Shown piece by piece: positions 1-8,038 of a DNA stretch of 35,091 nt (within the stretch, counting starts at the first letter, position 1; each line of letters opens with the position of its first letter). The notes beneath the pieces are model-generated. The model was not told where the DNA came from. It was given only the letters and a program-made list of their open reading frames with translations, and ran no database searches. The position numbers and the translations under genes were made by a program. Source of the stretch: MWEH01 sp964392385 (lineage in GTDB: Bacteria > Bacillota > Clostridia > Christensenellales > DTU072); contig CAYMPR010000012.1 in NCBI GenBank assembly GCA_964392385.1, positions 1 through 35,091 of the forward strand. Direction: 5' to 3'.

Positions 1-45
1 AAAACCATTTTAAATAAGTTTAGGCATTAGGAGGTATGGTTATTA

Positions 46-942
46 ATGGATAAGAAATCAGTAAAACAAATGGTTAAAGACATAGAAAAATTTGATTTGA
101 CAGATGATGAAAGAAATCATCTTCCCGGTAGTTTTATTAAACTATCAGATGGCTTTACTCATTATGAAATTAGTGGAGAAGGAGAGATTGTTGTTTTAGT
201 TCATGGATTCTCCACACCGTATTTCATATATGACAAAATTTATCAAGGAATGATTTCTCTAGGATATAGAGTATTAAGATACGATTTATATGGAAGAGGT
301 TATTCTGATAGAGTGGAAAAAGAAAATGATTTAGAGCTTTTTTCAAGGCAATTAAAGGAAATAACAAGCGAGCTTCTAGGAAACAATGAGTTTTATTTAT
401 TTGGAACTTCGATGGGAGGATCTATAGTAACGGCCTTTACAGCTAGATACCCAAGTTTAGTAAAAAAACTATTCTTATTTGCCCCCGCTGGAATGCCATT
501 TAAAGTACCAATATCTATGAAACTAGCTAAAATACCTTTACTAGGTAAATGGATATTTAAAAATCTTGCGACAAAGAAAATGCTTAAAGGGATTACAGAT
601 GAAATATTATATTCAGCAAATGAAAAGGATTATTATATGACCCAGTTTGCTAATTCGATAAAATATAAAGGGTTTAGTGATTCGGTATTTTCTAGTCTAA
701 AAAGCATTGTATTGAAGCCTGAGATAACGGTTCCGAATTTTGAAAAGTTGAACAAGACTAGCGTACCTGTCGTTTGTATTTGGGGAACAGCTGATAAAAC
801 AATGCCGTATTATCAAGCTGATACACTAAAAAATATAGTTAAGGGTATTAGACTTTTTACATTTGAAGGTTCAGGACATTTGTTTATTTTTGATGAAGGT
901 GAAAGAACTCTTGATGTAATTAAGAAAGAAATCAATTCCTAA
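46..942 (+). CDS. alpha/beta-fold hydrolase
   Basis: A 298-residue cytoplasmic alpha/beta hydrolase; the substrate cannot be named. The oxyanion-side HG motif (LVHGF, about residues 51-55) is followed by a nucleophile elbow GTSMGG with Ser122. The likely acid is Asp250 in WGTAD and the likely base His278 in GSGHLF, so the catalytic triad is complete and in the usual order. A lid-like segment lies between residues 150 and 230. No signal peptide is visible. The ATG at 46 is preceded by an AGGAGGT ribosome binding site at 30-36. It is followed by a HAD phosphatase and a GPH sugar porter on the same strand, but the downstream HAD gene has its own promoter, so common function is only a guess. The fold assignment is secure; lipase, esterase or C-C hydrolase activity are all possible. 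Confidence 0.88.
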   Translation: MDKKSVKQMVKDIEKFDLTDDERNHLPGSFIKLSDGFTHYEISGEGEIVVLVHGFSTPYFIYDKIYQGMISLGYRVLRYDLYGRGYSDRVEKENDLELFSRQLKEITSELLGNNEFYLFGTSMGGSIVTAFTARYPSLVKKLFLFAPAGMPFKVPISMKLAKIPLLGKWIFKNLATKKMLKGITDEILYSANEKDYYMTQFANSIKYKGFSDSVFSSLKSIVLKPEITVPNFEKLNKTSVPVVCIWGTADKTMPYYQADTLKNIVKGIRLFTFEGSGHLFIFDEGERTLDVIKKEINS

Positions 943-1029
943 TTTATATTTTTCTTCTTTTTCCCTGAGAAAGAATCAATTTGAAAAACAAATATCTGTT
1001 CATTAGCATAAATATTATATTCTGCTCTT

Positions 1030-1048
1030 GCGTGGTATAATACATAAT
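1030..1048 (+). promoter_or_regulatory. extended -10 promoter for the HAD gene
   Basis: TATAAT at 1036-1041 preceded by TGG (TGn, extended -10) with no convincing -35 box. Transcription would begin near 1048. This places the possible TTG start at 1028 outside the transcript and supports the ATG at 1088. Confidence 0.55.
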
Positions 1049-1087
1049 AAAGGTTTAATGACATATGTAAATAAGAAGAGGAAAACG

Positions 1088-1903
1088 ATGAACAAATCAA
1101 ATACAGTTGCTTTTTGTTATGACTTTGATAAGACCTTGACCCCAGACGATATGCAATCTCAAGGATTTATCCAAGATTTAGATGTATCAGTCAATGATTT
1201 TTGGCGCGAAGTAGGAAAATTCACTTTTAATAATAATATGGACTCAAACCTATCATATATGTATATGATGCTAAAAAAATACACCCAAAAATTCGGGCCA
1301 CTAAGTTATCCTATTCTGAAGTCCTATGGGGAGAAAATCACATTATTTGAGGGTGTAGATAAGTGGTTTTACAACATTAATATATTTGGTGAAAATTTAG
1401 GTATTAAAGTAGAGCATTACATTTTGTCATCAGGCTTAAGGGAAATGATAGAGGGAACGAAAATTTCACAATATTTTGAAAAAATATATGCCTCATCTTT
1501 TTTGTTTGATGAAAATGGAAGTGCGGTTTGGCCCTCCCTAGTGGTAAATTACACCAATAAGACGCAGTTTTTGTTTAGAATTAGCAAAGGATATTTGGAT
1601 GAAACTGATGACAGAGTAAACGATTATATGAGGCCTGAAGATTATCGTATACCTTTCGAAAATATTATATATATTGGCGATAGTAGTACTGATGTACCTT
1701 GTATGAAATTGTTAACCCAATATAAAGGACATTCAATAGGGGTATATGACCCTAAAACAGCAACCTCAAAAAGAGTGGAGAGAATGAAACAAGACGGAAG
1801 AATATGTGATTATCATATAGCTAATTATACAGATTCCTCCGATTTATTTATTGCATGCACAAAGATAATTAGAGATATATCAGAAAAATTATTGAGTCTT
1901 TAA
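1088..1903 (+). CDS. HAD-superfamily phosphatase (phosphoserine-phosphatase-like)
   Basis: A 271-residue HAD hydrolase. Motif I is YDFDKTLT with nucleophile Asp12 and acid Asp14. Motif II is the SSG of ILSSGLRE, a conserved Lys follows in NYTNKTQF, and motif IV is IGDSSTDVPC. A large alpha-helical cap lies between motifs I and II (C1-type). It should hydrolyse a phosphomonoester in the cytoplasm using Mg2+; the substrate is unknown. The start at 1088 is chosen because a GAGG box lies just upstream and because the promoter -10 lies downstream of the alternative TTG at 1028. It precedes a GPH sugar porter by 77 bp, so a sugar-phosphate substrate is conceivable but unproven. Confidence 0.82.
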   Translation: MNKSNTVAFCYDFDKTLTPDDMQSQGFIQDLDVSVNDFWREVGKFTFNNNMDSNLSYMYMMLKKYTQKFGPLSYPILKSYGEKITLFEGVDKWFYNINIFGENLGIKVEHYILSSGLREMIEGTKISQYFEKIYASSFLFDENGSAVWPSLVVNYTNKTQFLFRISKGYLDETDDRVNDYMRPEDYRIPFENIIYIGDSSTDVPCMKLLTQYKGHSIGVYDPKTATSKRVERMKQDGRICDYHIANYTDSSDLFIACTKIIRDISEKLLSL

Positions 1904-1980
1904 TACTGGTTATATAAATGATAAAATTAGTTATTGATTTGTAGAAATTAAAACAATTTTATATGATAGGAGATAGTCTA

Positions 1981-3459
1981 ATGGATGGGGTTGACATAGT
2001 AAAACATAATGAACAAGTGCACGAGAAAGTCCCAACGGCAGAGAAAATATCTTATGCATTAACAAACACTGGCCAGACTATGATTTATGGTTTGTTTAGC
2101 ATGTTAATGTTATTTATGACAGATTATTTATATATTGCGCCTGCAATAGCAGGGCTAATTATCACATTAACTAGAATTTTTGATGCATTAAATGACCCGA
2201 TAATGGGGCAAATTGTAGATATAACTCATTCAAAATGGGGAAAGTGTAGACCATATATGTTGTTTACCCCAATACCTGTTGCAATTGTCGCCTTGTTGAT
2301 GTTTTTGCCTCTAGGTCTAAGTGGAGGAGCTTCGATAGCTTATGCAGTGACAATATATTTAATATTTACAATGGTATATACTGCAAATGACATCCCATAT
2401 TGGAGTATGTCATCTGTTATTACGACTGATCCAAAACAGAGGGTTCAAATAGTTACTCTCACAAGATTAATAGGCGGACTTGGCTCTGCACTTTGCATTG
2501 GAGGCTTTTGGTATATTAATAAACTCTTTACGGATTTTGCGGGAGCTTCATATCATATGGGCTTTTTCTTAGCCTCAGCAGTATTTTGCGTGGCAGGAAC
2601 TATACTAATGTTACAAGGCTTCTTTAAAACAAAAGAAAGGGCAATAAGTGTAGTCCAAAAGAAGGAAAAGTTTTTCGAAAACCTAAAACTTATCCCTAAA
2701 GCTAGACCCCTAATGATAAATATAATAGCAGGGGCTCTATATTCAGTCGTTATGGTCGGTGCTACTGCAATGACCACGTATTTTGTTAAATGGAATGTCA
2801 AAGAAATATTCCCTGATATGGCTTCAACGGACATAATGAGCATTTTTACGCCTGTTATTGGTATTTTGCCAGCAATAGCTTCGGTTATTGGGTTATTAAT
2901 AGCCCCAATTCTTATAAAAAAATTCGAAAAGAAGGATGTTCTAATCGCTTCTTGCATTCTAGGGATTGTCGTTAATGTTGCCTCATTTTTTATCGGGTAT
3001 AGTAATCTAATAGTATTCCTCATTACGCGATTTTTTGCGTTTTTACCAACGGGAATTTGGTCTGCTATTACAACTCTTTTTATTGGTGATAGTGTGGACT
3101 ATATTGAATATAAAACGGGAAAAAGAGTTGAAGGAACATGTTTTTCGCTACTTACCTTCTTCGGGAAATTTCAAAATAGTATTAGCGTTGCAATCACGGG
3201 TGCTATTTTGACTTTTGTAGGTTACAATGGCGCTTTAAACCCTGATCTAGATTCTCAGAGTAGTTTAACGCTTGATGGTATTTTCTTTATGGTAACAATA
3301 GTAGCAGCCATTGGATATTTTATATCTTTAATACCCTTTATTTTTTACAATTTAGATAGAAAAACGCATCAAATGATGGTTGAAGCAAACATGGAAAGGA
3401 AAAGAAATGCTTCTCCAATAGAGCCAGCTCTAGAAACAAACAAAGAAGCTTTAACTTAG
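1981..3459 (+). CDS. GPH-family (MelB-like) sugar:cation symporter
   Basis: A 492-residue integral membrane protein with about 12 hydrophobic segments. The N-terminal half carries the family signature of glycoside-pentoside-hexuronide:cation symporters: TRIFDALNDPIMG followed by a WGKCRPY loop. A second family landmark, GDSVDYIEYKTGKR, sits in the central C-terminal half loop. It should import a glycoside, pentose or hexuronide with Na+ or H+; the sugar cannot be read from sequence. The start at 1981 is preferred over an in-frame ATG at 1963, because the GATAGGAGAT ribosome binding site lies between the two. No separate promoter is obvious, so it may be co-transcribed with the HAD gene. A second porter of the same family lies at 8141-9631. 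Confidence 0.88.
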   Translation: MDGVDIVKHNEQVHEKVPTAEKISYALTNTGQTMIYGLFSMLMLFMTDYLYIAPAIAGLIITLTRIFDALNDPIMGQIVDITHSKWGKCRPYMLFTPIPVAIVALLMFLPLGLSGGASIAYAVTIYLIFTMVYTANDIPYWSMSSVITTDPKQRVQIVTLTRLIGGLGSALCIGGFWYINKLFTDFAGASYHMGFFLASAVFCVAGTILMLQGFFKTKERAISVVQKKEKFFENLKLIPKARPLMINIIAGALYSVVMVGATAMTTYFVKWNVKEIFPDMASTDIMSIFTPVIGILPAIASVIGLLIAPILIKKFEKKDVLIASCILGIVVNVASFFIGYSNLIVFLITRFFAFLPTGIWSAITTLFIGDSVDYIEYKTGKRVEGTCFSLLTFFGKFQNSISVAITGAILTFVGYNGALNPDLDSQSSLTLDGIFFMVTIVAAIGYFISLIPFIFYNLDRKTHQMMVEANMERKRNASPIEPALETNKEALT

Positions 3460-3531
3460 AAAAGGATATATTAATTATAGGAAATTGAAGTCAAAAGTGA
3501 AATACGATTTAATAAAAAAATAGCACTTGAG

Positions 3532-4107
3532 TTATTTGTTTTTAATCCTATAAGTTATCGGTATTCTGCGTAAACGTTCGAAATGTTTTAGCCTTTTAAA
3601 AATATCACTAATACTAAAAAATAAAGTGTGAAAAATTTCCCATACCGCAACCCAAGCACCAATAACTAGTCCTTGAGAAATTATGTTTGCCACCAATCTC
3701 TCAGGAATTATTGCATCAAGAATATTTCCAGCTGCAAGAAGAGAAGTTCCAATTAGTACTAAAATGAATAGCTTTCTAACTTTTGTCATCATTTCAGATT
3801 TGATTTTTCTGATTTGATAATTAAAATAACGCCTGAAACCTTCAATGCTTTTTTGTTCTTTTTCATCTGCAACAATGTTATCGGGAACAAAAAAATCTAG
3901 AGACATATTGCGCTTAAGACCAATTTCATAAGAACAGTCCATGATATAATTTAGCAAGCTTCCGTCGAGCTCTCTGTTGTTAAAAGGTGAATAATCCCAC
4001 TCGGAATATATATCACGATAAGTGTCTAAGTCTATTACAACATGGTATGCATTATCAGTCTCGTAATATTTATAGACATCTCTTAAATATTGAATTTTTT
4101 CTTTCAT
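3532..4107 (-). CDS. small membrane protein of unknown function
   Basis: I do not recognise this 191-residue protein. It has a soluble N-terminal half (about residues 1-105) rich in Asp, Tyr and charged residues, then two hydrophobic segments (about 113-132 and 140-160), and a basic C-terminal tail rich in Arg and Lys. This looks like a two-pass inner-membrane protein with most mass in the cytoplasm. The ATG at 4107 is preceded by GAGGT, and a good promoter lies just upstream on the same strand. It is monocistronic, convergent with the sugar porter gene and divergent from gdhA. Coding status is supported by promoter, ribosome binding site and composition; function is unknown. Confidence 0.72.
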   Translation of the reverse strand: MKEKIQYLRDVYKYYETDNAYHVVIDLDTYRDIYSEWDYSPFNNRELDGSLLNYIMDCSYEIGLKRNMSLDFFVPDNIVADEKEQKSIEGFRRYFNYQIRKIKSEMMTKVRKLFILVLIGTSLLAAGNILDAIIPERLVANIISQGLVIGAWVAVWEIFHTLFFSISDIFKRLKHFERLRRIPITYRIKNK

Positions 4108-4129
4108 AAAATTACCTCAGTATGTATAT

Positions 4130-4158
4130 ATTATACTATATATAAGTAATTTTGTGAA
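4130..4158 (-). promoter_or_regulatory. sigma-A promoter of the small membrane protein
   Basis: Read on the minus strand: TTCACA (4158-4153), 17-bp spacer, TATAAT (4135-4130), then GAGGT and the ATG at 4107. Five of six -35 matches and six of six -10 matches. The rest of the divergent interval (4159-4331) is very AT-rich and shows no gene or clear motif. Confidence 0.65.
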
Positions 4159-4331
4159 ACTTAGTGATTCAAAATAGTAATATTAACAAACAATTGTATT
4201 GATTTTTTACTCCAAAAAATTATTTCAATAAACATAATAATTATAAAATTTATTTGATTATATATATATGTAATAAACGCTATAAAATTATAAAAATAAT
4301 TTAATAATTTAGCGTGATAAAGCCTTTTTAT

Positions 4332-4360
4332 TTGACAAATTTTACACCAAGTGATAAATT
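4332..4360 (+). promoter_or_regulatory. gdhA promoter
   Basis: TTGACA at 4332-4337, 17-bp spacer, TAAATT at 4355-4360 with an extended TGA just before it. The start point would fall near 4366-4368, so the structured leader begins at the 5' end of the transcript. Confidence 0.65.
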
Positions 4361-4364
4361 TATC

Positions 4365-4412
4365 TAGAACAAGGGCGTTCTACGGCATAGCGATGCCAAG
4401 GTTCGCCTTTTT
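4365..4412 (+). promoter_or_regulatory. structured gdhA leader RNA (candidate switch)
   Basis: Visible pairings: a 6-bp hairpin TAGAAC/GTTCTA (4365-4370 with 4377-4382) whose 6-nt loop AAGGGC is complementary to GCCTTT at 4405-4410; a central hairpin GGCAT-AGCG-ATGCC (4384-4397); and a competing nested stem AAGGGCG (4371-4377) with CGCCTTT (4404-4410), followed by T to 4412. The two outer arrangements exclude each other, as in a riboswitch or attenuator. It does not match any riboswitch class I can recall. The element ends about 22 nt before the gdhA ribosome binding site. Confidence 0.45.
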
Positions 4413-4443
4413 GCGTATAAATAGCCAGGTTTTAGGGGGAAAT

Positions 4444-5778
4444 ATGAATTACAGCGAGAGAGTTTTTCAGGAGTTAAAATATCGTAGTGCTAGTGAGACT
4501 GAGTATTTACAAGCAGCAGAGGAAATTCTGTCCACAATTTCGCCTGTTCTAGATAAACATCCAGAATTTGAAAGGCTTGGGCTTCTAGAGAGGTTCATTG
4601 AACCAGAAAGGATTGTAATATTTAGAGTTCCATGGCTAGATGACTCAGGACAAGTATTTGTTAATAGAGGATTCAGGATACAGTTTAATAGTGCTATTGG
4701 ACCATATAAGGGCGGATTAAGATTTCATCCATCCGTAAACCTATCCATATTAAAATTTTTGGGATTAGAACAAGTTTTAAAAAACGCCCTCACGACTCTA
4801 GCAATAGGTGGCGCTAAAGGCGGAAGTGATTTTGACAGCAAGGGTAAAAGTGATTTGGAAGTAATGCGGTTTTGTCAAAGTTTTATGACAGAACTTTCAA
4901 GACACATTGGGGCAGATTTAGATGTCCCAGCAGGAGACATAGGAGTAGGCCCAAGAGAAATAGGGTATCTATATGGTCAGTACAAAAGACTTAGAAATGA
5001 GTTTACTGGAGCAATGACAGGGAAAGGCGTTCCGTTTGGTGGGAGTCTTGGTAGAGTCGAAGCAACAGGCTATGGCTTACTGTATTTTATGGAAGCTGCG
5101 TTTAAACAGAATTCAATTAATCCAGAAGGAATGAGAACGGTTATTTCTGGTTCAGGAAATGTCTCAATATATGCAAACGACATGGCGACCAAAATGGGCA
5201 TGAAGGTTGTTGCCATGAGTGATTCCGATGGCTATATTTACGATCCAAATGGCATATGTTTTGAAGTAATTAGAGACATTAAGGAGTGTAAGCGCCTAAG
5301 GATATCCGAATATACAAAATTCTCCAAAACTGCGGAGTATTATGCAGGGTGTAAGGGAATTTGGGATGTAAAATGTGATGTTGCCTTGCCTTGTGCTACC
5401 CAAAACGAAATTTGCTTAAGCGATGCGAAAAAGTTGATTAGTAATGGTGTAATAGCGGTAGGAGAAGGTGCAAACATGCCTTCAAGCACTGAAGCAATTA
5501 ATGAATTTTTGCATCAAGGAATATTATTCGCTCCAGGAAAAGCTGCAAATGCAGGTGGAGTAGCAACCTCAGCTTTAGAAATGAGTCAAAACAGCATGAG
5601 AATGTTTTGGACAAAAGAAGAAGTTTTAAAAAGGCTTAAGGAGATTATGATAGGCATTCATAGAAGTGCAAAAGATGCTTCAAACGAGTTCGGTTATGGA
5701 TATAACTTAGTCGCTGGTGCAAATATTGCAGGGTTTATGAAAGTTGCAGAAGCTATGAAAGCACAGGGAATTGTTTAA
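4444..5778 (+). CDS. gdhA: glutamate dehydrogenase (hexameric, NADP-type)
   Basis: A 444-residue class I glutamate dehydrogenase, interconverting 2-oxoglutarate plus ammonium and L-glutamate. It matches the usual length of about 445-450. The N-terminal domain has GPYKGGLRFHP with Lys89, a second substrate lysine Lys113, IGGAKGG with Lys125, and VPAGDIGVG with the catalytic Asp165. The nucleotide-binding domain begins near VISGSGNV. The C-terminus is the expected NIAGFMKVAEAM helix. The ATG at 4444 follows an AGGGGG ribosome binding site; the reading frame stays open upstream to 4351, but that stretch is the structured leader, not protein. Family members of this size usually use NADPH for ammonium assimilation; cofactor use is inferred from family, not shown. 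It has its own promoter and leader and ends in a terminator at 5902. Confidence 0.97.
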   Translation: MNYSERVFQELKYRSASETEYLQAAEEILSTISPVLDKHPEFERLGLLERFIEPERIVIFRVPWLDDSGQVFVNRGFRIQFNSAIGPYKGGLRFHPSVNLSILKFLGLEQVLKNALTTLAIGGAKGGSDFDSKGKSDLEVMRFCQSFMTELSRHIGADLDVPAGDIGVGPREIGYLYGQYKRLRNEFTGAMTGKGVPFGGSLGRVEATGYGLLYFMEAAFKQNSINPEGMRTVISGSGNVSIYANDMATKMGMKVVAMSDSDGYIYDPNGICFEVIRDIKECKRLRISEYTKFSKTAEYYAGCKGIWDVKCDVALPCATQNEICLSDAKKLISNGVIAVGEGANMPSSTEAINEFLHQGILFAPGKAANAGGVATSALEMSQNSMRMFWTKEEVLKRLKEIMIGIHRSAKDASNEFGYGYNLVAGANIAGFMKVAEAMKAQGIV

Positions 5779-5788
5779 TAAGCTGTAA

Positions 5789-5868
5789 AATATGATATAG
5801 TTGCCAGTGCAAATATTGCAGGGTTTATGAAAGTTGCAGAAGCTATGAAAGCACAAGGGATTGTATAA
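5789..5868 (+). pseudogene. duplicated, diverged 3' end of gdhA
   Basis: Directly after the gdhA stop, a second copy of its last codons follows at an offset of exactly 90 bp. It is in the same frame and ends in its own TAA at 5866-5868. About 48 nt (5718-5765 versus 5808-5855) are identical. The last codons differ only synonymously (cag/caa, gga/ggg, gtt/gta), and the more upstream codons differ by conservative changes. The copy has no start codon or ribosome binding site, so it is a relic. The synonymous pattern suggests it is the end of another gdhA allele left by recombination rather than a fresh tandem copy. Confidence 0.85.
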
Positions 5869-5901
5869 AGAACTGTGAAAATAGGGAATATTTATATCAA
5901 G

Positions 5902-5924
5902 AGGGGCTCTGAGAGCTCCTTTTT
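5902..5924 (+). terminator. rho-independent terminator of gdhA
   Basis: Stem AGGGGCTC (5902-5909) with GAGCTCCT (5913-5920), loop TGA, one G-T pair, followed by T5. It lies beyond the duplicated gdhA tail, so the relic is transcribed as part of the gdhA 3' UTR. Confidence 0.75.
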
Positions 5925-5956
5925 AATAGTATTTTGGTATCTTTTATCTTCTAATA

Positions 5957-5985
5957 TTGACTATGAAATATTATAAAACTATAAT
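5957..5985 (+). promoter_or_regulatory. promoter of the SDR epimerase gene
   Basis: TTGACT at 5957-5962, 17-bp spacer, TATAAT at 5980-5985. It stands 35 bp before the ATG, with an AGGGGGCG ribosome binding site between. Confidence 0.75.
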
Positions 5986-6020
5986 CAATTTATAGATATT
6001 TCTTATATTAGGGGGCGATT

Positions 6021-7002
6021 ATGAAAACAGCATTAATCACTGGGATTTGTGGATTTGTGGGTGCAACTTTAGCGTTAAAACTAATTGATAATAATGTGAA
6101 TGTGGTTGGTGTAGATATCAGTGATAAACCAAAGAATAAGGCATTATTGAAGCTTGTAAATGAAGGCAAAGTGGTAATTCATAAGGGTGATTTAAATAAC
6201 TTTGATTTTTCTACCCTTCAACCTGTCGATCATGTCTTTCAAATTGCTGGAAAGGTTTCTCCCTGGGGGGACATTAAGGATTTTGATAAAATTAATGTAG
6301 ATGGGACAAAAAGAGTAATAGAATATGCTATAAATGTAGGCGCAAAGTCATTTCTATATTTAAGCTCAGTCGCTGTATATGGTTTTGATGGATATACTAA
6401 TCTTAAAGAAGATGCACCGAAAAAACCGTTTAATAATCCGTATTCGATATCTAAACTTAGAGCAGAAACGATGGTAATGAATACATGTAAAGAGATGGCT
6501 CTGCCATATGTAGTAATCAGGCCAGGCAATGTTTATGGCCCTTATGATTTTACCTCCTCAAACTATATTTACAAAAAAATTAAAGAAAATAACATGCCCT
6601 ATATTGACAAAGGAAAATATATAAGTTGTTTTGTCTATGTCGAGAATTTAGCAGATGCGATAGTTAAAGCAGGGCTAGAGCCGAATGCTTGGAATGAGGA
6701 CTATAATATTACAGATGGGTTTGGGGAAACTCTAAACGATTATTTTACATTGGTAGCAAATGAGCTTGGGGCAAAACCAAAGTTTGTTAGTGTACCGCAT
6801 ATATTAGCTAAGTTTTTTTCTGGATTAGTAGAGGGAGTTTATAAACTATTTAGAATTAAAAAAGCACCTTTGATTACCAAGTTTTCTACATATCAAAACT
6901 GTGTCAATTACCATTTTTCAATCGATAAAGCAAAAGAAAAATTGGGCTATTCTCCTACGGTTAATCTTGAAGAGGGCGTAAAGAAAACAGTTGAGTGGTA
7001 TA
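6021..7002 (+). CDS. NAD-dependent epimerase / 3-beta-HSD-like extended SDR (3' end in gap)
   Basis: At least 327 residues of an extended short-chain dehydrogenase; the C-terminus is lost in the gap at 7003. The N-terminal Rossmann motif TGICGFVG (residues 7-14) binds NAD(P). The catalytic Ser is in LSSVAVYG (115-116) and the catalytic pair is Tyr141/Lys145 in YSISK. RPGNVYGP and the ending LGYSPTVNLEEGV are typical of NAD-dependent epimerases and 3-beta-hydroxysteroid dehydrogenase/NSDHL-like proteins. The sequence stops at VEWY, normally only 10-20 residues from the end of such proteins. The substrate, nucleotide-sugar or hydrophobic alcohol, cannot be decided. A second SDR follows after the gap, probably in the same operon. 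Confidence 0.85.
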
Positions 7003-7102
7003 NNNNNNNNNNNNNNNNNNNNNNNNNNNNNNNNNNNNNNNNNNNNNNNNNNNNNNNNNNNNNNNNNNNNNNNNNNNNNNNNNNNNNNNNNNNNNNNNNN
7101 NN
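7003..7102. other. assembly gap (100 N)
   Basis: Exactly 100 N, the usual placeholder for a scaffold gap of unknown size. It hides the last codons and stop of the upstream SDR gene and any intergenic sequence before 7103. Reading through the Ns to a TAA at 7107 is an accident of the placeholder length. Confidence 0.95.
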
Positions 7103-7144
7103 GGATTAATTTAATCGCAATTTTGGTTTTTATAAGGAGTTTTT

Positions 7145-7927
7145 ATGAATAAAGTAATAGTAATAACAGGGGCATCATCTGGTATAGGTCATGCTAGCGC
7201 AAAGATGCTTCAAGAACAAGGCAATATAGTTTACAACCTTTCTCGGAGAGAATCCCCTGATTTTAAAAGTATAAAAACTGATATTACAAATATAGATGAA
7301 GTAAAAGCTGCTATACAGACAATTATAAAAAATGAGGGTAGAATAGATGTTTTAATCAATAATGCTGGTATGGGTATATCTGGGGCTATAGAAAATACAG
7401 AAATAAGCGCTGTGGAAAAGTTATTTGCGGTTAATTTTTTCGGTGCAGTTAAAGTAACTAAAGAAGTTTTGCCTATAATGAGAAATCAAAATAGTGGGAC
7501 TATAATCAACATTAGCTCCGCAGCTGCTAAATTCCCTTTACCATTCCAAGCTTTTTATTCTGCATCAAAAGCGGCTATAAGCTCTTTTTCTGATGCACTT
7601 AGGCTTGAGGTTAAACCATTTAATATAAAAGTTTGCGCAATCATGCCTGGTGATGTAAAAACAGATTTTACAAATTCAAGGGTAAAAAATAAAATCGATG
7701 ATCCAGTTTATGAGAATAGAATTAATAGATCTGTTTCAATGATGGAAAAAGATGAGCAAAGTGGAATGCTACCAAGCGAAATAGCAAAAAAGATCATTAA
7801 AGTAAGTAATCAAAAAAATCCACCTCCATACATAACTCCAGGTATTAAATATGCTTTCCTTGTATTTCTTGTTAGATTTTTGCCTTATAGAGTGGTTTTA
7901 TTTTTACTCGGAAAAATGTACGGTTAG
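7145..7927 (+). CDS. short-chain dehydrogenase/reductase with C-terminal hydrophobic tail
   Basis: A 260-residue classical SDR oxidoreductase. The cofactor motif TGASSGIG is at residues 8-15, NNAG at 72-75, the catalytic Ser in ISSAAA near 124-125, and YSASK gives Tyr138/Lys142. Proteins of this form oxidise or reduce alcohols or ketones with NAD(P). The last 30 residues are hydrophobic and aromatic with basic residues (FLVFLVRFLPYRVVLFLL), suggesting membrane association, as in SDRs acting on lipids or retinoids. The ATG has an AAGGAG ribosome binding site. Pairing with the upstream epimerase-like SDR suggests a shared two-step redox route, but the substrate is unknown. Confidence 0.88.
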   Translation: MNKVIVITGASSGIGHASAKMLQEQGNIVYNLSRRESPDFKSIKTDITNIDEVKAAIQTIIKNEGRIDVLINNAGMGISGAIENTEISAVEKLFAVNFFGAVKVTKEVLPIMRNQNSGTIINISSAAAKFPLPFQAFYSASKAAISSFSDALRLEVKPFNIKVCAIMPGDVKTDFTNSRVKNKIDDPVYENRINRSVSMMEKDEQSGMLPSEIAKKIIKVSNQKNPPPYITPGIKYAFLVFLVRFLPYRVVLFLLGKMYG

Positions 7928-7933
7928 CTTTGT

Positions 7934-7970
7934 CCGATTATCTTTATCCTAATACAAGGAAAATAATCGG
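7934..7970 (+). terminator. inverted repeat after the SDR gene (weak terminator)
   Basis: CCGATTAT (7934-7941) pairs perfectly with ATAATCGG (7963-7970), with an inner TCCT/AGGA pairing (7947-7950 with 7957-7960). It begins 6 bp past the stop codon. No T-run follows directly, so it may be a weak terminator or 3'-end stabilising hairpin. Confidence 0.4.
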
Positions 7971-8038
7971 TTATAAGTTATGATGATTATTTTTTTTAGT
8001 TATATTTTAGATTCTACTGTCTATTACCATAATCTAAA

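Noticed and set aside
1028..1087. TTG start giving the HAD protein 20 more residues
   Set aside because: The TTG lies upstream of the extended -10 box, while the ATG at 1088 has a ribosome binding site and begins just before motif I.
2553..3023. 156-codon open frame on the minus strand inside the GPH porter gene
   Set aside because: It is antisense to a well-conserved membrane protein gene, has no ribosome binding site, and its hydrophobic composition mirrors the sense strand.
4351..4443. In-frame open extension upstream of gdhA that could lengthen the protein by 31 residues
   Set aside because: The stretch overlaps the promoter -10 and the structured leader; the AGGGGG ribosome binding site and family length support the ATG at 4444.
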